A stretch of DNA of 64,000 nucleotides from Eubacteriales bacterium SKADARSKE-1 (GTDB taxonomy: Bacteria; Bacillota; Clostridia; Oscillospirales; Acutalibacteraceae), in NCBI GenBank assembly GCA_030920305.1, contig JARLUB010000001.1, forward strand, positions 372,001-436,000, in the 5' to 3' direction. Both the position numbers and the translations under genes were made by a program. Below, in pieces: positions 44,135-53,283 of this stretch. Under the pieces are notes generated by a model, which saw only the letters and a program-made list of their open reading frames with translations, did not search any database and had not been told where the DNA came from. The first letter of the stretch is position 1, and each line of letters opens with the position of its first letter.

Positions 44135-45065
44135 TTATTTAGGAATTGATACTAGCAACTATACAACTTCAGCAGCAATAATTTTTGAAAATGGCTCATT
44201 AAAACATGTAAAAAAGCTATTACCCGTAAAACCAGGAGCGCTGGGGCTTCGACAAAATGAAGCGGTGTTTCATCATGTAAACAGGTTACCTGAAATTATA
44301 GAAGAATTGCTACGAGATGAGAAATTATCGATGAAAGCAATTGGAGTTTCGTCAAAACCCCGGGATGAAGAAAATTCATATATGCCATGCTTTACTGTGG
44401 GGGTTTCGCAAGCTAAAATTTTATCTTCATTTTTAAAGGTTCCTTACTATGAATTTTCACATCAATCAGGCCATATAATGGCTGCAATTTATTCAGCGAA
44501 AAGATTTGATTTATTAAATAATAAATTTTTAGCGTTTCATGTTTCTGGTGGAACAACTGAGGCGGTTTTGGTGGCACCCGATGCAGGCAAAATCATAAGT
44601 ACAAAAATTGTAGGGGAAACACTAGACTTAACTGCTGGCCAGCTAATAGATAGGGTAGGCCTTATGTTAGGGCTTAATTTTCCCGCAGGAGCTGAACTTG
44701 AAAAATTAGCTCTTAACTATAATGAAAAACTAGCTATAAAACCGTGTGTTAAAGGCACAGACTGTTGTTTGTCAGGAGTTCAAAACATTTGTGAGAAAAT
44801 GAGGGAAAACGGGGAAGAGAAAAATAAAATAGCCAAAGTATGCATTGAATATGTATGCGATACTTTAGATAAAATGTGTGAAAATTTGCGTTTAAAATAT
44901 GGAAATATGCCTGTTTTGTTTTCAGGTGGAGTTATGGCAAATAGCATTATGAGAGAAAAGCTTTCATTAAAGTATAAAGCTATTTTTGCACAAGCAGAAT
45001 TTTCTTCAGATAACGCTGCAGGGATTGCTGTTTTAACGAAGATGAGGTTAGAAAACAATGGCTAA
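44127..45065 (+). CDS. TsaD/Kae1-like ASKHA-fold protein (M22 family paralogue)
   Basis: 312 residues. N-terminal LGIDTSNYTTSAA (phosphate 1), metal motif HQSGH in the place of TsaD's HxxGH, HVSGGTTEAVLV and FSGGVMAN. This is the Kae1/TsaD/Gcp fold, but shorter than TsaD (usually about 335 or more) and with different loops. It sits in the nusB-xseA operon, a place where a TsaD paralogue is seen in related clostridia. Whether it works in t6A synthesis or has another role cannot be decided here. Confidence 0.75.
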   Translation: MNSYLGIDTSNYTTSAAIIFENGSLKHVKKLLPVKPGALGLRQNEAVFHHVNRLPEIIEELLRDEKLSMKAIGVSSKPRDEENSYMPCFTVGVSQAKILSSFLKVPYYEFSHQSGHIMAAIYSAKRFDLLNNKFLAFHVSGGTTEAVLVAPDAGKIISTKIVGETLDLTAGQLIDRVGLMLGLNFPAGAELEKLALNYNEKLAIKPCVKGTDCCLSGVQNICEKMRENGEEKNKIAKVCIEYVCDTLDKMCENLRLKYGNMPVLFSGGVMANSIMREKLSLKYKAIFAQAEFSSDNAAGIAVLTKMRLENNG

Positions 45066-46275
45066 TATAAATGTTTTAACAATATCGCAGCTAAATTGTT
45101 ATATAAAATCAATTTTAGATTCTGATGTTAATTTAAATAATGTATTTTTAGTTGGAGAAATTTCAAATTTAACAAACCACTATCAGTCTGGTCACATATA
45201 TTTTTCTTTAAAGGACGAAAAATGTACGGTTCGTGCAGTGGCCTTTTTCTGGTATGCAAAAAGTTTACGGTTTAAACCTGCTAATGGAATGAAAGTTATA
45301 GTAAGGGGCAAAATTTCTGTTTATGAAACAACGGGAGTATATCAAATTTTGGTTGAAGACATGCAACCGGAAGGATTGGGTGCTTTAAATTTAGCTTTTG
45401 AACAGCTCAAAACTAAACTTTCAAGTGAAGGACTTTTTGATAAAAGCAGAAAAAAGGAAATTCCTAGGTTTCCTAAAAAAGTAGGAGTAATAACTGCAAA
45501 AACTGGCGCTGCTTTTTGGGACATACAAAGTATATTAAAAAGGCGGCTTCCTCTAATTGAAATTTTATTTTATCCAGTTTTAGTTCAAGGAAACGAAGCA
45601 CCAAAACAAATCATTGAAGCAATAAATCTTTTTAACAATTCGTTTGATGCAGAGGTTTTAATAGTTGGCCGAGGCGGCGGGTCGATTGAAGACTTATGGG
45701 CATTTAATGATGAAGGTGTTGCCAGGGCTGTTGCTAATTCCAAAGTACCTATAATTTCCGCTGTTGGACATGAAACGGATTTTACTATATGTGACTTTGT
45801 TGCAGATTTAAGAGCGCCTACACCATCTGCAGCAGCAGAACTGGTTTCACCAGATCAAAATGAATTAATGCACAGTTTGGGCTATTTAGTTGAGCGCATG
45901 AAAGAACTTGCAAAGAAAAAATTGCAAGTTTGTACTAATAGACTTCAGAGCTTATTAAGATGTGAAAGGCTTATTAATCAAAAAAGTTTAATAGATGCTA
46001 AAAGATTAAAGATGGAAGTTTTGATGGGTGAACTAAACATAACTTTTATTAAAATTGTGGATGAGAATAAAAACAGATTTTTAAGTTTGAGTTCAAAGCT
46101 TGATGTTTTAAGCCCTTTAAAAATATTAAAATCTGGATATAGCGTTGTACTTTCTAATGAAAATAAAGTTGTTCGGAGTATTAATAAAGTAAAGCAAGGT
46201 GAACAGGTAAATATTAGATTGAATGATGGTGTTTTAAATTGCAAGGTAGAGAGCATAGTTAAAGGAGAATTATAA
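45058..46275 (+). CDS. xseA: Exodeoxyribonuclease VII large subunit
   Basis: 405 residues. N-terminal OB domain (LTISQLNCYIKSIL; LVGEISNLTNHYQSGHIYFSLKD), catalytic region with PKKVGVITAKTGAAFWDI, ILIVGRGGGSIEDLWAFN and SAVGHETDFTICDFVADLRAPTPSAAAE, then coiled coil. Degrades single-stranded DNA with XseB. Overlaps the upstream gene by 8 bases. Confidence 0.97.
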   Translation: MANINVLTISQLNCYIKSILDSDVNLNNVFLVGEISNLTNHYQSGHIYFSLKDEKCTVRAVAFFWYAKSLRFKPANGMKVIVRGKISVYETTGVYQILVEDMQPEGLGALNLAFEQLKTKLSSEGLFDKSRKKEIPRFPKKVGVITAKTGAAFWDIQSILKRRLPLIEILFYPVLVQGNEAPKQIIEAINLFNNSFDAEVLIVGRGGGSIEDLWAFNDEGVARAVANSKVPIISAVGHETDFTICDFVADLRAPTPSAAAELVSPDQNELMHSLGYLVERMKELAKKKLQVCTNRLQSLLRCERLINQKSLIDAKRLKMEVLMGELNITFIKIVDENKNRFLSLSSKLDVLSPLKILKSGYSVVLSNENKVVRSINKVKQGEQVNIRLNDGVLNCKVESIVKGEL

Positions 46276-46279
46276 TTCT

Positions 46280-46510
46280 ATGAAAAAAGATGAAACATTT
46301 GAATTGTCAATAAAAAAATTAGAAGATATAGTTTCTAAATTAGAAAATGGAGAAGAATCTCTTGAAGATTCGTTAAAACTTTTTAAAGAGGGAACAGAAC
46401 TAGCAGGGTTTTGTTATAAAATATTGGAAAATGCAGAACAAAAAATAACAGATTTATCAAAGGTTACATTAAAAGATAAATTGAAAGAGGCTGAGAGCAT
46501 TGACGAATAA
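46280..46510 (+). CDS. xseB: Exodeoxyribonuclease VII small subunit
   Basis: 76 residues: FELSIKKLEDIVSKLENGE, then SLEDSLKLFKEGTELAGFC and CYKILENAEQKI, the two helices typical for XseB. 4 bases after xseA; its end overlaps the ispA start by 11 bases. Confidence 0.95.
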   Translation: MKKDETFELSIKKLEDIVSKLENGEESLEDSLKLFKEGTELAGFCYKILENAEQKITDLSKVTLKDKLKEAESIDE

Positions 46511-47375
46511 GGATTATATTTCTTTAATAGAATCTTCGCTTAGAGGGTATTTGGAGAAAAATAATAGCAAAGATGACGTTACACTTGCAATGGGCTATAG
46601 CTTGTTGTCTGGCGGCAAAAGGGTGCGCCCTACTTTAACTTTAGAATTTTGCAAAGCTTGTGGTGGAGATTTTAATATGGCTTTACCATTTGCTTGCGCT
46701 GTTGAAATGGTGCATACTTATTCGCTAATTCATGATGATCTTCCTTGCATGGATAATGATGACTTAAGACGAGGAAGGCCTACTAACCATATAGTAAATG
46801 GTGAAGCTTTAGCTCTTTTGGCAGGAGACGCTCTTTTAAATTTAGCTTTTGAAGTTATGCTGTCAGACGAAACTGTAAAGTTAGTTGGAGGAGAAAAGGC
46901 CATAGCATCAGCTAAAATTTTAGCAAATTGCAGTGGCCGTTTAGGTATGATAGGTGGACAAGCAATTGATTTAAAAAGCGAAGGAGAAAAAATTAACCTT
47001 GAGACATTAGAGGAATTGCATTTAAAGAAGACGGGTGCATTAATTAGTGCGGCAGCTCAAATAGGTTGTATAGTGGCGGGGGCTGACAAAGAAAAATTAA
47101 TTGCTGCTAAAAATTATGCTAAATGTTTGGGGCTTGCTTTTCAGGTGATGGATGATGTTTTGGAGGCTACATCGTCTGATGAAAAGCTTGGGAAAAGTAC
47201 TAGTAGTGATATATTAAATAAAAAAGCAACTTATGTTTCTGTTTTAGGTCTTGAAAAGTCAAAAAAAAGAATAGATGAGCTTACAAAAGAGGCGATAGAT
47301 TCGCTTTATGTGTTTGGCCAGCAAGCGGACGCTCTAAAAAAGTTTGCTTTTAATTTGGCAAAAAGAGACACATAA
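46500..47375 (+). CDS. ispA: Polyprenyl (farnesyl/geranyl) diphosphate synthase
   Basis: 291 residues. First Asp motif DDLPCMDNDD with RRGRPT, second Asp motif DDVLEATSSDEKLGK, plus LSGGKRVRP. Condenses IPP with DMAPP/GPP, most likely to FPP. TTG start at 46500 with AGAGG upstream. Next to dxs, so both ends of the MEP-to-prenyl route are here. Confidence 0.93.
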   Translation: MTNKDYISLIESSLRGYLEKNNSKDDVTLAMGYSLLSGGKRVRPTLTLEFCKACGGDFNMALPFACAVEMVHTYSLIHDDLPCMDNDDLRRGRPTNHIVNGEALALLAGDALLNLAFEVMLSDETVKLVGGEKAIASAKILANCSGRLGMIGGQAIDLKSEGEKINLETLEELHLKKTGALISAAAQIGCIVAGADKEKLIAAKNYAKCLGLAFQVMDDVLEATSSDEKLGKSTSSDILNKKATYVSVLGLEKSKKRIDELTKEAIDSLYVFGQQADALKKFAFNLAKRDT

Positions 47376-47404
47376 TTGAATAAGTTTTCACTAAATGATA
47401 TAAT
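47376..47404 (+). promoter_or_regulatory. Promoter of dxs
   Basis: TTGAAT (47376-47381), 17-base spacer, TATAAT (47399-47404), starting right after the ispA stop codon and 34 bases before the dxs start. Confidence 0.7.
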
Positions 47405-47437
47405 ATAAGGTATTGTATAAAAAGAGGGGTTTAGTCA

Positions 47438-49336
47438 TTGTCGAAAGAAATTCTTGGAAGAATGAATTCTCCAAAAGATTTAAAAAAATTATCACTTTCT
47501 GAACTTGATACCTTATGTGAAGAAATAAGAGAAAAAATTATAGATACAGTTTCAAAGAATGGTGGGCACCTAGCATCCAACTTGGGCGTTGTAGAACTTA
47601 CGGTGGCTCTTCATAGGGTATTTAATTGCCCAGAAGACTATATTGTTTGGGACGTTGGGCACCAATGTTATGCTCATAAAATTTTAACCGGGCGTTTAGA
47701 TAAATTAAATACAATTCGACAGGAAAATGGGATATCAGGGTTTCCTAGAAGAAATGAGAGCGCTTATGATACCTTTAGTACCGGTCACAGCAGCACATCT
47801 ATTTCCTCAGCCTATGGCATAGCTAGAGCCAAAAACATTTTAGAAGAAGATGCTAAGGTTGTTGCGATTATTGGAGATGGGGCTTTGTCAGGAGGATTAG
47901 CCTATGAGGGCTTAAACAATGCCGGCTCTTACAGAAAAAATTTTATTGTAATATTAAATGACAATAAAATGTCTATTTCTAGAAATGTTGGATCAATGGC
48001 CAGGTATTTGTCTGCTATGAGAACTAGGCGCACATATTTAAAATTTAAAAATATGGTAGCTAATTTTTTGGATCGATTGCCTTTTTTAGGAAATTTTACA
48101 AAGAAAGTAATTACTTGGTCAACATCGGCGTTAAAGCATCTTTTATATAATGGCAATATTTTTGAAAGTATGGGATTTATTTATTATGGACCCATTGATG
48201 GCCACAACGTGAAAAAGCTTATAAATGTTTTAAATTTTGTAAAAAAAGTGGACAGGCCAGTTTTAGTTCATATTAATACTATTAAAGGAAAGGGCTACAG
48301 TTTTGCCGAAAAAAATCCAAAAGTATTTCATGGAATTTCCAGTTTTGACATAAAAACGGGGGGACAAAAAATTTCAAATGGAGATTTTTCATCTGTATTT
48401 GGAAGAAAGCTTTGCCAGATGGCACAAAAGGATGAAAAAATTTGTGCAATAACAGCTGCCATGAAATTAGGAACAGGTCTATTGCCCTTTTCTAAAAACT
48501 TTAAAAATAGATTTTTTGATGTAGGAATAGCAGAAGAGCATGCCGTTACTTTTGCAGGAGGGCTTGCAGCAGGAGGGGTGATTCCTGTTTTTGCTGTATA
48601 CTCAACATTCTTGCAAAGAAGTTATGACCAAATTATACACGACGCTGCACTTCAAAGGCTAAAAGTTGTTTTGGCAATTGACAGAGCAGGTGTAGTTGGA
48701 GAAGATGGCGAAACCCATCAAGGGGTATTTGACACAGCCTTTTTAAATTCTATACCGGGAGTTACAATTTTTTCACCTAGTTATTTTAACGAACTTGAAA
48801 CTATGTTAGAATCTGCTATGTATAGTTGCCCCGGCGTTTGTGCTGTAAGATATCCAAGGGGGGCACAGCCTTTAAATTTGAAAGATTTTAAATCTACGGG
48901 TAAAGACTTTGACATATATGGAAAAGTAGATAGCGATATATTGATAGTAACTTATGGGCGCATTTTTTCAAATGCGTGCATAGCTAGAGAAAGTCTACAA
49001 GCAAAGGGCATAAATGCTTGCATTTTAAAGCTTAATAAAATAAAGCCAATTGATGAAAATGCAATAAAGTTTGCAGCTAAGTTTTCTAATGTTTTCTTTT
49101 TTGAAGAGGGCATATTAAATGGTGGAATAGGCGAGCATTTTAATTATAAATTATCAAAAAGTAATTTTTGTGGTAAATTTAATTTAACTGCAATTGATGA
49201 TAAATTTGTTGCACAAGCCACAGTAAAAGCTACTTTAGAAAACCTTTACCTTGATGAAAAGGGTATGGAAAATATTATTTTACGGAGTGTTTTAAAAATT
49301 GGTGACAAAAAAGAGACTAGATGTGCTACTGTTTGA
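47438..49336 (+). CDS. dxs: 1-deoxy-D-xylulose-5-phosphate synthase
   Basis: First enzyme of the MEP isoprenoid pathway (pyruvate + glyceraldehyde-3-P to DXP). 632 residues: GGHLASNLGVVELTVALH, thiamine-PP motif GDGALSGGLAYEGLNN, GPIDGHN, the second domain with DVGIAEEHAVTFAGG, and DRAGVVGEDGETHQG. TTG start with AGAGGGG upstream. Its last 38 bases overlap tlyA. Confidence 0.96.
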   Translation: MSKEILGRMNSPKDLKKLSLSELDTLCEEIREKIIDTVSKNGGHLASNLGVVELTVALHRVFNCPEDYIVWDVGHQCYAHKILTGRLDKLNTIRQENGISGFPRRNESAYDTFSTGHSSTSISSAYGIARAKNILEEDAKVVAIIGDGALSGGLAYEGLNNAGSYRKNFIVILNDNKMSISRNVGSMARYLSAMRTRRTYLKFKNMVANFLDRLPFLGNFTKKVITWSTSALKHLLYNGNIFESMGFIYYGPIDGHNVKKLINVLNFVKKVDRPVLVHINTIKGKGYSFAEKNPKVFHGISSFDIKTGGQKISNGDFSSVFGRKLCQMAQKDEKICAITAAMKLGTGLLPFSKNFKNRFFDVGIAEEHAVTFAGGLAAGGVIPVFAVYSTFLQRSYDQIIHDAALQRLKVVLAIDRAGVVGEDGETHQGVFDTAFLNSIPGVTIFSPSYFNELETMLESAMYSCPGVCAVRYPRGAQPLNLKDFKSTGKDFDIYGKVDSDILIVTYGRIFSNACIARESLQAKGINACILKLNKIKPIDENAIKFAAKFSNVFFFEEGILNGGIGEHFNYKLSKSNFCGKFNLTAIDDKFVAQATVKATLENLYLDEKGMENIILRSVLKIGDKKETRCATV

Positions 49337-50114
49337 AAAAGGATTAGCTCAGAGCCGTGAAAAGGCGCGTGCTCTTATTATGTCTGGGAATGTGTATGTT
49401 GATAACCAAAAGGCCGATAAACCTGGAGTGTCGTATCCTGACACAGTAGAAATAGATGTAAGACAAACGAGCCTTCCTTATGTAAGCCGCGGTGGGTTAA
49501 AACTTGAAAAGGCAATAAAAGTTTTTAACATAGATTTAAAAGATAAGATAGCTATGGATATAGGCGCATCAACAGGAGGGTTTACTGATTGCATGCTGCA
49601 AAATGGCGCTAAAAAGGTTTATTCTGTTGATGTAGGTTATGGTCAGCTTGCATGGAAACTTAGAAATGACCCTAGGGTTGTTAATATGGAAAGGACCAAT
49701 ATACGTTATATAAACGAAAGTTTAATAACAGATAAAATAGACTTTTTAAGTGTTGATGTTTCTTTTATTTCTCTATGTTTAGTGTTGCCGGTAGCTCGAA
49801 AGCTGATGAGCGAGAAAGCTTTAGCTGTATGCCTTATAAAGCCGCAGTTTGAGGCTGGAAGAGAAAAGGTTGGAAAAAACGGCGTAGTGAGAGATAGAAA
49901 AACTCATGCTGAAGTTATAAAGAAAATCTGTTCTTTTTCAGAAAATGAGGGTTTTAAAGTATTAGGACTTGATTTTTCACCAGTTAAAGGTCCTAAAGGT
50001 AATATAGAATATCTTATGTACCTTGAAAAATCAGAGCCAAAAGGAAGTATAAGTTTGATTGATATTGACAATGTTGTGTTAAATTCACACTTGGTTTTAA
50101 ATGAAGGTGAATAG
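49299..50114 (+). CDS. tlyA: TlyA-family rRNA 2'-O-methyltransferase
   Basis: 271 residues: N-terminal S4 RNA-binding domain (RLDVLLFEKGLAQSREKARALIMSGNVYV), then an FtsJ-like domain with MDIGASTGGFTDCMLQNGA and YVSRGGLKLEKA between. Methylates rRNA cytidines in Mycobacterium; in Firmicutes (YqxC) the target is less clear. TTG start at 49299 inside the dxs end. The order ispA-dxs-tlyA-nadK is typical of Firmicutes. Confidence 0.92.
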   Translation: MVTKKRLDVLLFEKGLAQSREKARALIMSGNVYVDNQKADKPGVSYPDTVEIDVRQTSLPYVSRGGLKLEKAIKVFNIDLKDKIAMDIGASTGGFTDCMLQNGAKKVYSVDVGYGQLAWKLRNDPRVVNMERTNIRYINESLITDKIDFLSVDVSFISLCLVLPVARKLMSEKALAVCLIKPQFEAGREKVGKNGVVRDRKTHAEVIKKICSFSENEGFKVLGLDFSPVKGPKGNIEYLMYLEKSEPKGSISLIDIDNVVLNSHLVLNEGE

Positions 50115-50116
50115 AT

Positions 50117-50983
50117 TTGAAAGTAGCTATAATACCTAATATAAGTAAAAAAGATGTACCTTTTTATACTGAAAAAATAATTAAAACATTGATGGAGTTT
50201 AATGTTTCTATTTTAATGGAAAGACAATATGAAATGGCGTTTAAAGATACAGGCTGTTGCTTTTACAGCGAAATAGAAGACGTCTTTAATTTATGCGATG
50301 TGGTTTTGGCAGTTGGTGGCGATGGCACGCTTATTCATACGGCAAAATTTGCATCAAAAGCTAAAAAACCTATATTAGGTGTTAATTTAGGACGGCTTGG
50401 TTTTGTTTCAGGCCTTGAAGTTAATGAACTTTACAAATTAGGAAAAATAGTAAATGGCAATTACGAAACACAAAACAGGATGTTGCTCTGCATTGAAGTT
50501 TTAAAAAAGACTGGAAAAGAAGCTTTTTATGCATTAAATGATGCAGTTATATCGCGGGGAGAACTATCAAGAATTCTTGATGTTGATATCATGTTAGAAG
50601 AAACAAATGTGTGTGCTTTTAGGTCGGATGGTGTTATTCTTGCAACACCAACAGGGTCTACTGCATACTCTTTGTCAGCAGGAGGGCCTATTGTGGATCC
50701 AAGAATGGGGTGCATCTTAATGACACCACTTTGTTCTCACTCAATGTTTTCGCGGCCTCAGATTTTTTCTGAAGATTCTAAACTTATAATTAATGCAAGA
50801 TCTCGTGAAAATGCGGGGGTCTTTTTAACGATTGATGGCGAAGATGTAATTGATATTTCTGATGGGACTTTAATTTCCGTTAGCAAAGCTTCTTTGCCAG
50901 TTAAATTAATAAACTTGGAAGACAAATCATTCTACCAGAAAATATCAGAAAAGCTTTCAGAAAGACGGGTAGGCCTAATGTAA
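50117..50983 (+). CDS. nadK: NAD kinase
   Basis: Makes NADP from NAD. 288 residues: VLAVGGDGTLIHTAK (GGDGT motif), GVNLGRLGFVS, DGVILATPTGSTAYSLSAGGPIVDP. TTG start with GAAGGTGA upstream, 3 bases after tlyA. In many clostridia argR and recN follow; here a terminator and rodA do. Confidence 0.96.
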   Translation: MKVAIIPNISKKDVPFYTEKIIKTLMEFNVSILMERQYEMAFKDTGCCFYSEIEDVFNLCDVVLAVGGDGTLIHTAKFASKAKKPILGVNLGRLGFVSGLEVNELYKLGKIVNGNYETQNRMLLCIEVLKKTGKEAFYALNDAVISRGELSRILDVDIMLEETNVCAFRSDGVILATPTGSTAYSLSAGGPIVDPRMGCILMTPLCSHSMFSRPQIFSEDSKLIINARSRENAGVFLTIDGEDVIDISDGTLISVSKASLPVKLINLEDKSFYQKISEKLSERRVGLM

Positions 50984-50997
50984 AGCCTGCCTTTTTT
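50968..50997 (+). terminator. Terminator of the dxs-tlyA-nadK unit
   Basis: Stem GGTAGGC (50968-50974) with GCCTGCC (50985-50991), one G-U, and then six T. The nadK stop codon lies in its loop. Confidence 0.88.
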
Positions 50998-51005
50998 AAT
51001 TCTGC

Positions 51006-51034
51006 TTGATCTTATGTTGACTTGGTAATATAAT
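51006..51034 (+). promoter_or_regulatory. Promoter of the rodA-like gene
   Basis: TTGATC (51006-51011), 17-base spacer, TATAAT (51029-51034), 21 bases before the start codon. Confidence 0.6.
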
Positions 51035-51054
51035 TGTGCATGTGGAGGGAACTT

Positions 51055-52209
51055 ATGAAAAAATTTTCTGTTAACTTAAAAAGTTATTTTGATAGAACTG
51101 ATAAAGTTTTTTGGTTTATTTCAATTTCAATTTCCATTTATTCTTTGCTGCTGCTTTTGAGTGTATCTAGAAATAGTAATTTTAGTTATTTTAAGACACA
51201 GTTAGTTTCAGTTATTGTGGGCTACATAGGGGCGTATTTGATAACAAAATCAGATTATCGGGTAATAGCTAATTATTGGTATATTGTTGCTGGGATTTGT
51301 CTGTTTCTAATAGTTTGCACATTTGTTTTTGGGACATCGGTTACTGGCAATTCTGGGGTTGATGCAAAGGCATGGATCAAACTGCCTGGCGGGGTTACTT
51401 TTCAACCATCAGAACTAGCTAAAATTGGTTTTATAATTACATTTTCAAAACATTTGTCGGAAGTAAAAGACAAAGATGAATTAAAATCAATAAAACAATT
51501 AGCATTTCTAGGCATGCACGCCATAGTTCCAATAGCCCTTACCCACTTACAAGGTGATGATGGCGCGGCTATAATATTCTCCTTTATGTTTTTGTTTATG
51601 GCGTTTGCTGCAGGAGTTCAACTTAGATACTTTGTTGGCTTGTTTGTAGCAGGGGTTGTATCCATTCCTTTTTTATGGAATTATGTATTGGCAGATTATC
51701 AAAAACAACGGTTGCTTAGCCAGCTGAATCCGGAATCTGATCCGCTGGGGATTGGATTTCAACAAAGTCAAGGGAAACTTTCAATTGGTTCTGGCAAAAT
51801 TTTTGGGCAAGGGCTTTTTCATGGTCCAAGAGTAGGATATGGATCCGTACCAATTCAACAAAGTGACTTTATTTTTTCCGTTGCCGGGGAAGAATTAGGA
51901 TTTATTGGCTGCATCATAATAGTTTTATTACTTTTAGCAATGTTTTTAAGGACGCTTAAAATAGCGTTTGATTCGTCTGACAATATGGGAAGTTATATGT
52001 GTTTTGGCTTTTTAGGAATGGTAGTATCACAAACAGTTTTTAACCTTGGTATGTGCCTGGGTTTATTGCCAGTAATAGGTGTAACGCTTCCATTTTTTAG
52101 CGCAGGTGGGTCATCTGCTGCGTGTTTGTATTTGGGGCTTGGGCTAGTACAAAGTGTATATATGCAACGGTATGATGATAATTTAGCTCATAGAGAGAAA
52201 CACGAATAA
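51055..52209 (+). CDS. rodA: SEDS-family peptidoglycan polymerase (RodA/FtsW)
   Basis: Lipid II polymerase of the SEDS family, 384 residues, about ten helices. FQPSELAKIGFIITFSK, the conserved catalytic-type Asp in THLQGDDGAAIIF, and GQGLFHGPR...PIQQSDFIFSVAGEELGFIG are family signatures. RodA rather than FtsW is preferred because an elongasome operon is present and GLFHGP/VPIQQSDFIF is RodA-like, but SpoVE/FtsW cannot be excluded. ATG at 51055 follows GGAGGG. Confidence 0.88.
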   Translation: MKKFSVNLKSYFDRTDKVFWFISISISIYSLLLLLSVSRNSNFSYFKTQLVSVIVGYIGAYLITKSDYRVIANYWYIVAGICLFLIVCTFVFGTSVTGNSGVDAKAWIKLPGGVTFQPSELAKIGFIITFSKHLSEVKDKDELKSIKQLAFLGMHAIVPIALTHLQGDDGAAIIFSFMFLFMAFAAGVQLRYFVGLFVAGVVSIPFLWNYVLADYQKQRLLSQLNPESDPLGIGFQQSQGKLSIGSGKIFGQGLFHGPRVGYGSVPIQQSDFIFSVAGEELGFIGCIIIVLLLLAMFLRTLKIAFDSSDNMGSYMCFGFLGMVVSQTVFNLGMCLGLLPVIGVTLPFFSAGGSSAACLYLGLGLVQSVYMQRYDDNLAHREKHE

Positions 52210-52247
52210 AATAAATTATAGAACAGAAAATCTGAAAACTTTAAAGT

Positions 52248-52292
52248 GTGCGCTGCTTTCGCACTTTCAAAGTTCAAACTTTCGCGGCGCAC
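52248..52292. repeat. GC-rich intergenic hairpin element, copy D
   Basis: The ends GTGCGCTGC and GCGGCGCAC pair with one G-U; the inside carries CTTTCGCACTTTC and ACTTTCGCGG. It lies between convergent genes. Positions 52278-52291, inverted, equal the 14-mer TGCGCCGCGAAAGT of copy A. No U-tract follows directly. Confidence 0.65.
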
Positions 52293-52328
52293 ATCTTTTG
52301 CAATTAAAAACTTTAATTAATTAATATT

Positions 52329-52736
52329 TTAATTTGTAGAGCTTAGTTTAACAGCACTTTGCCAGGAACTTATTTTATCTGAAAAATAAGAAATGGGGAT
52401 GCCTAAAAAACCCCACAAAACAGAGTATAATATACACACTTGCCCTAAAGCGTTTCCAGAAATGCAGGAATAATCCCACACATTTAAATTAAGCCACAAG
52501 TTTACAACGCTACCAACAATAAACTCTATGCTTGTAATTACGATTGCGGAAATTATGCATTTTTCTGGCATAGATAATTGTAAGTTTTTTTTATACAACT
52601 TAAAAAGTATTAAAAAACAAATGCCACCAGCTAAAAACATAGAAAAGTGGCTGCGGCCACGAAAAATTATCTCCATTGAAGTATATAAAGCACCACTAAA
52701 TGTAAATATAGAAAAATCCTGCAACAACTTTTTCAT
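52329..52736 (-). CDS. Small membrane protein of the ABC_trans_CmpB (putative permease) family
   Basis: 135 residues, four helices. FRGRSHFSMFLAGGICFLI, ITSIEFIVGSVVNL and LNVWDYSCISGNALGQVC are the conserved blocks of the family annotated as putative ABC transporter permease (PF06541). Actual function unknown; no ATPase is nearby. Confidence 0.82.
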   Translation of the reverse strand: MKKLLQDFSIFTFSGALYTSMEIIFRGRSHFSMFLAGGICFLILFKLYKKNLQLSMPEKCIISAIVITSIEFIVGSVVNLWLNLNVWDYSCISGNALGQVCILYSVLWGFLGIPISYFSDKISSWQSAVKLSSTN

Positions 52737-52810
52737 TAAAACATCACCGTAATTAGTTTTACAAAAGTTGGAACTTTTATGTAATTACAAAATTTAAAAA
52801 GGAGAAAATA

Positions 52811-53272
52811 ATGAGAGAAAGATTTAAAATTCCTAGTGCTGTAATAATACTTTTAGAAAGAAATAATGAAGGGACTCGAGAAATTTTGCTTCAAAAGAGA
52901 CAAAACACAGGCTATAAGGATGACTGGTGGGATTGTGCGGCAAGTGGGCATGTTGAAAAGGGTGAATCTATGACAACGGCAGCTGCACGTGAAGCAAAAG
53001 AAGAGATAGGGATAGATGTGAAGCAAGAAGATTTAAAGTTTTCATTGTTATCGCATGTTTGTTTGGACGTCACTTATAGTTATACATATTTTTTTGTTAA
53101 GAACTTTAATGGAGAACCACAAATAAAAGAGCCAGAAAAGTGCTCTGATTTGTGTTGGTTCCCAATTAATAAACTTCCGGAAAAATTAATACCGGATAGA
53201 AAACAATCCATAATAGATTACTTAGACGGGAAAAATTATAATGAAATAGGTTGGAAAAAGATTAAAAAGTGA
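52811..53272 (+). CDS. Nudix hydrolase
   Basis: 153 residues with a complete Nudix box, GHVEKGESMTTAAAREAKEEIGI (G-x5-E-x7-R-E-x2-E-E-x-G). Preceded by LLQKRQNTGYKDDWWDCAASG, resembling nucleoside-diphosphate or IPP-isomerase-like Nudix enzymes. Substrate not predictable. AAGGAG precedes the ATG; the gene is directly upstream of rbgA. Confidence 0.9.
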   Translation: MRERFKIPSAVIILLERNNEGTREILLQKRQNTGYKDDWWDCAASGHVEKGESMTTAAAREAKEEIGIDVKQEDLKFSLLSHVCLDVTYSYTYFFVKNFNGEPQIKEPEKCSDLCWFPINKLPEKLIPDRKQSIIDYLDGKNYNEIGWKKIKK

Positions 53273-53283
53273 GGACAGTTAAT

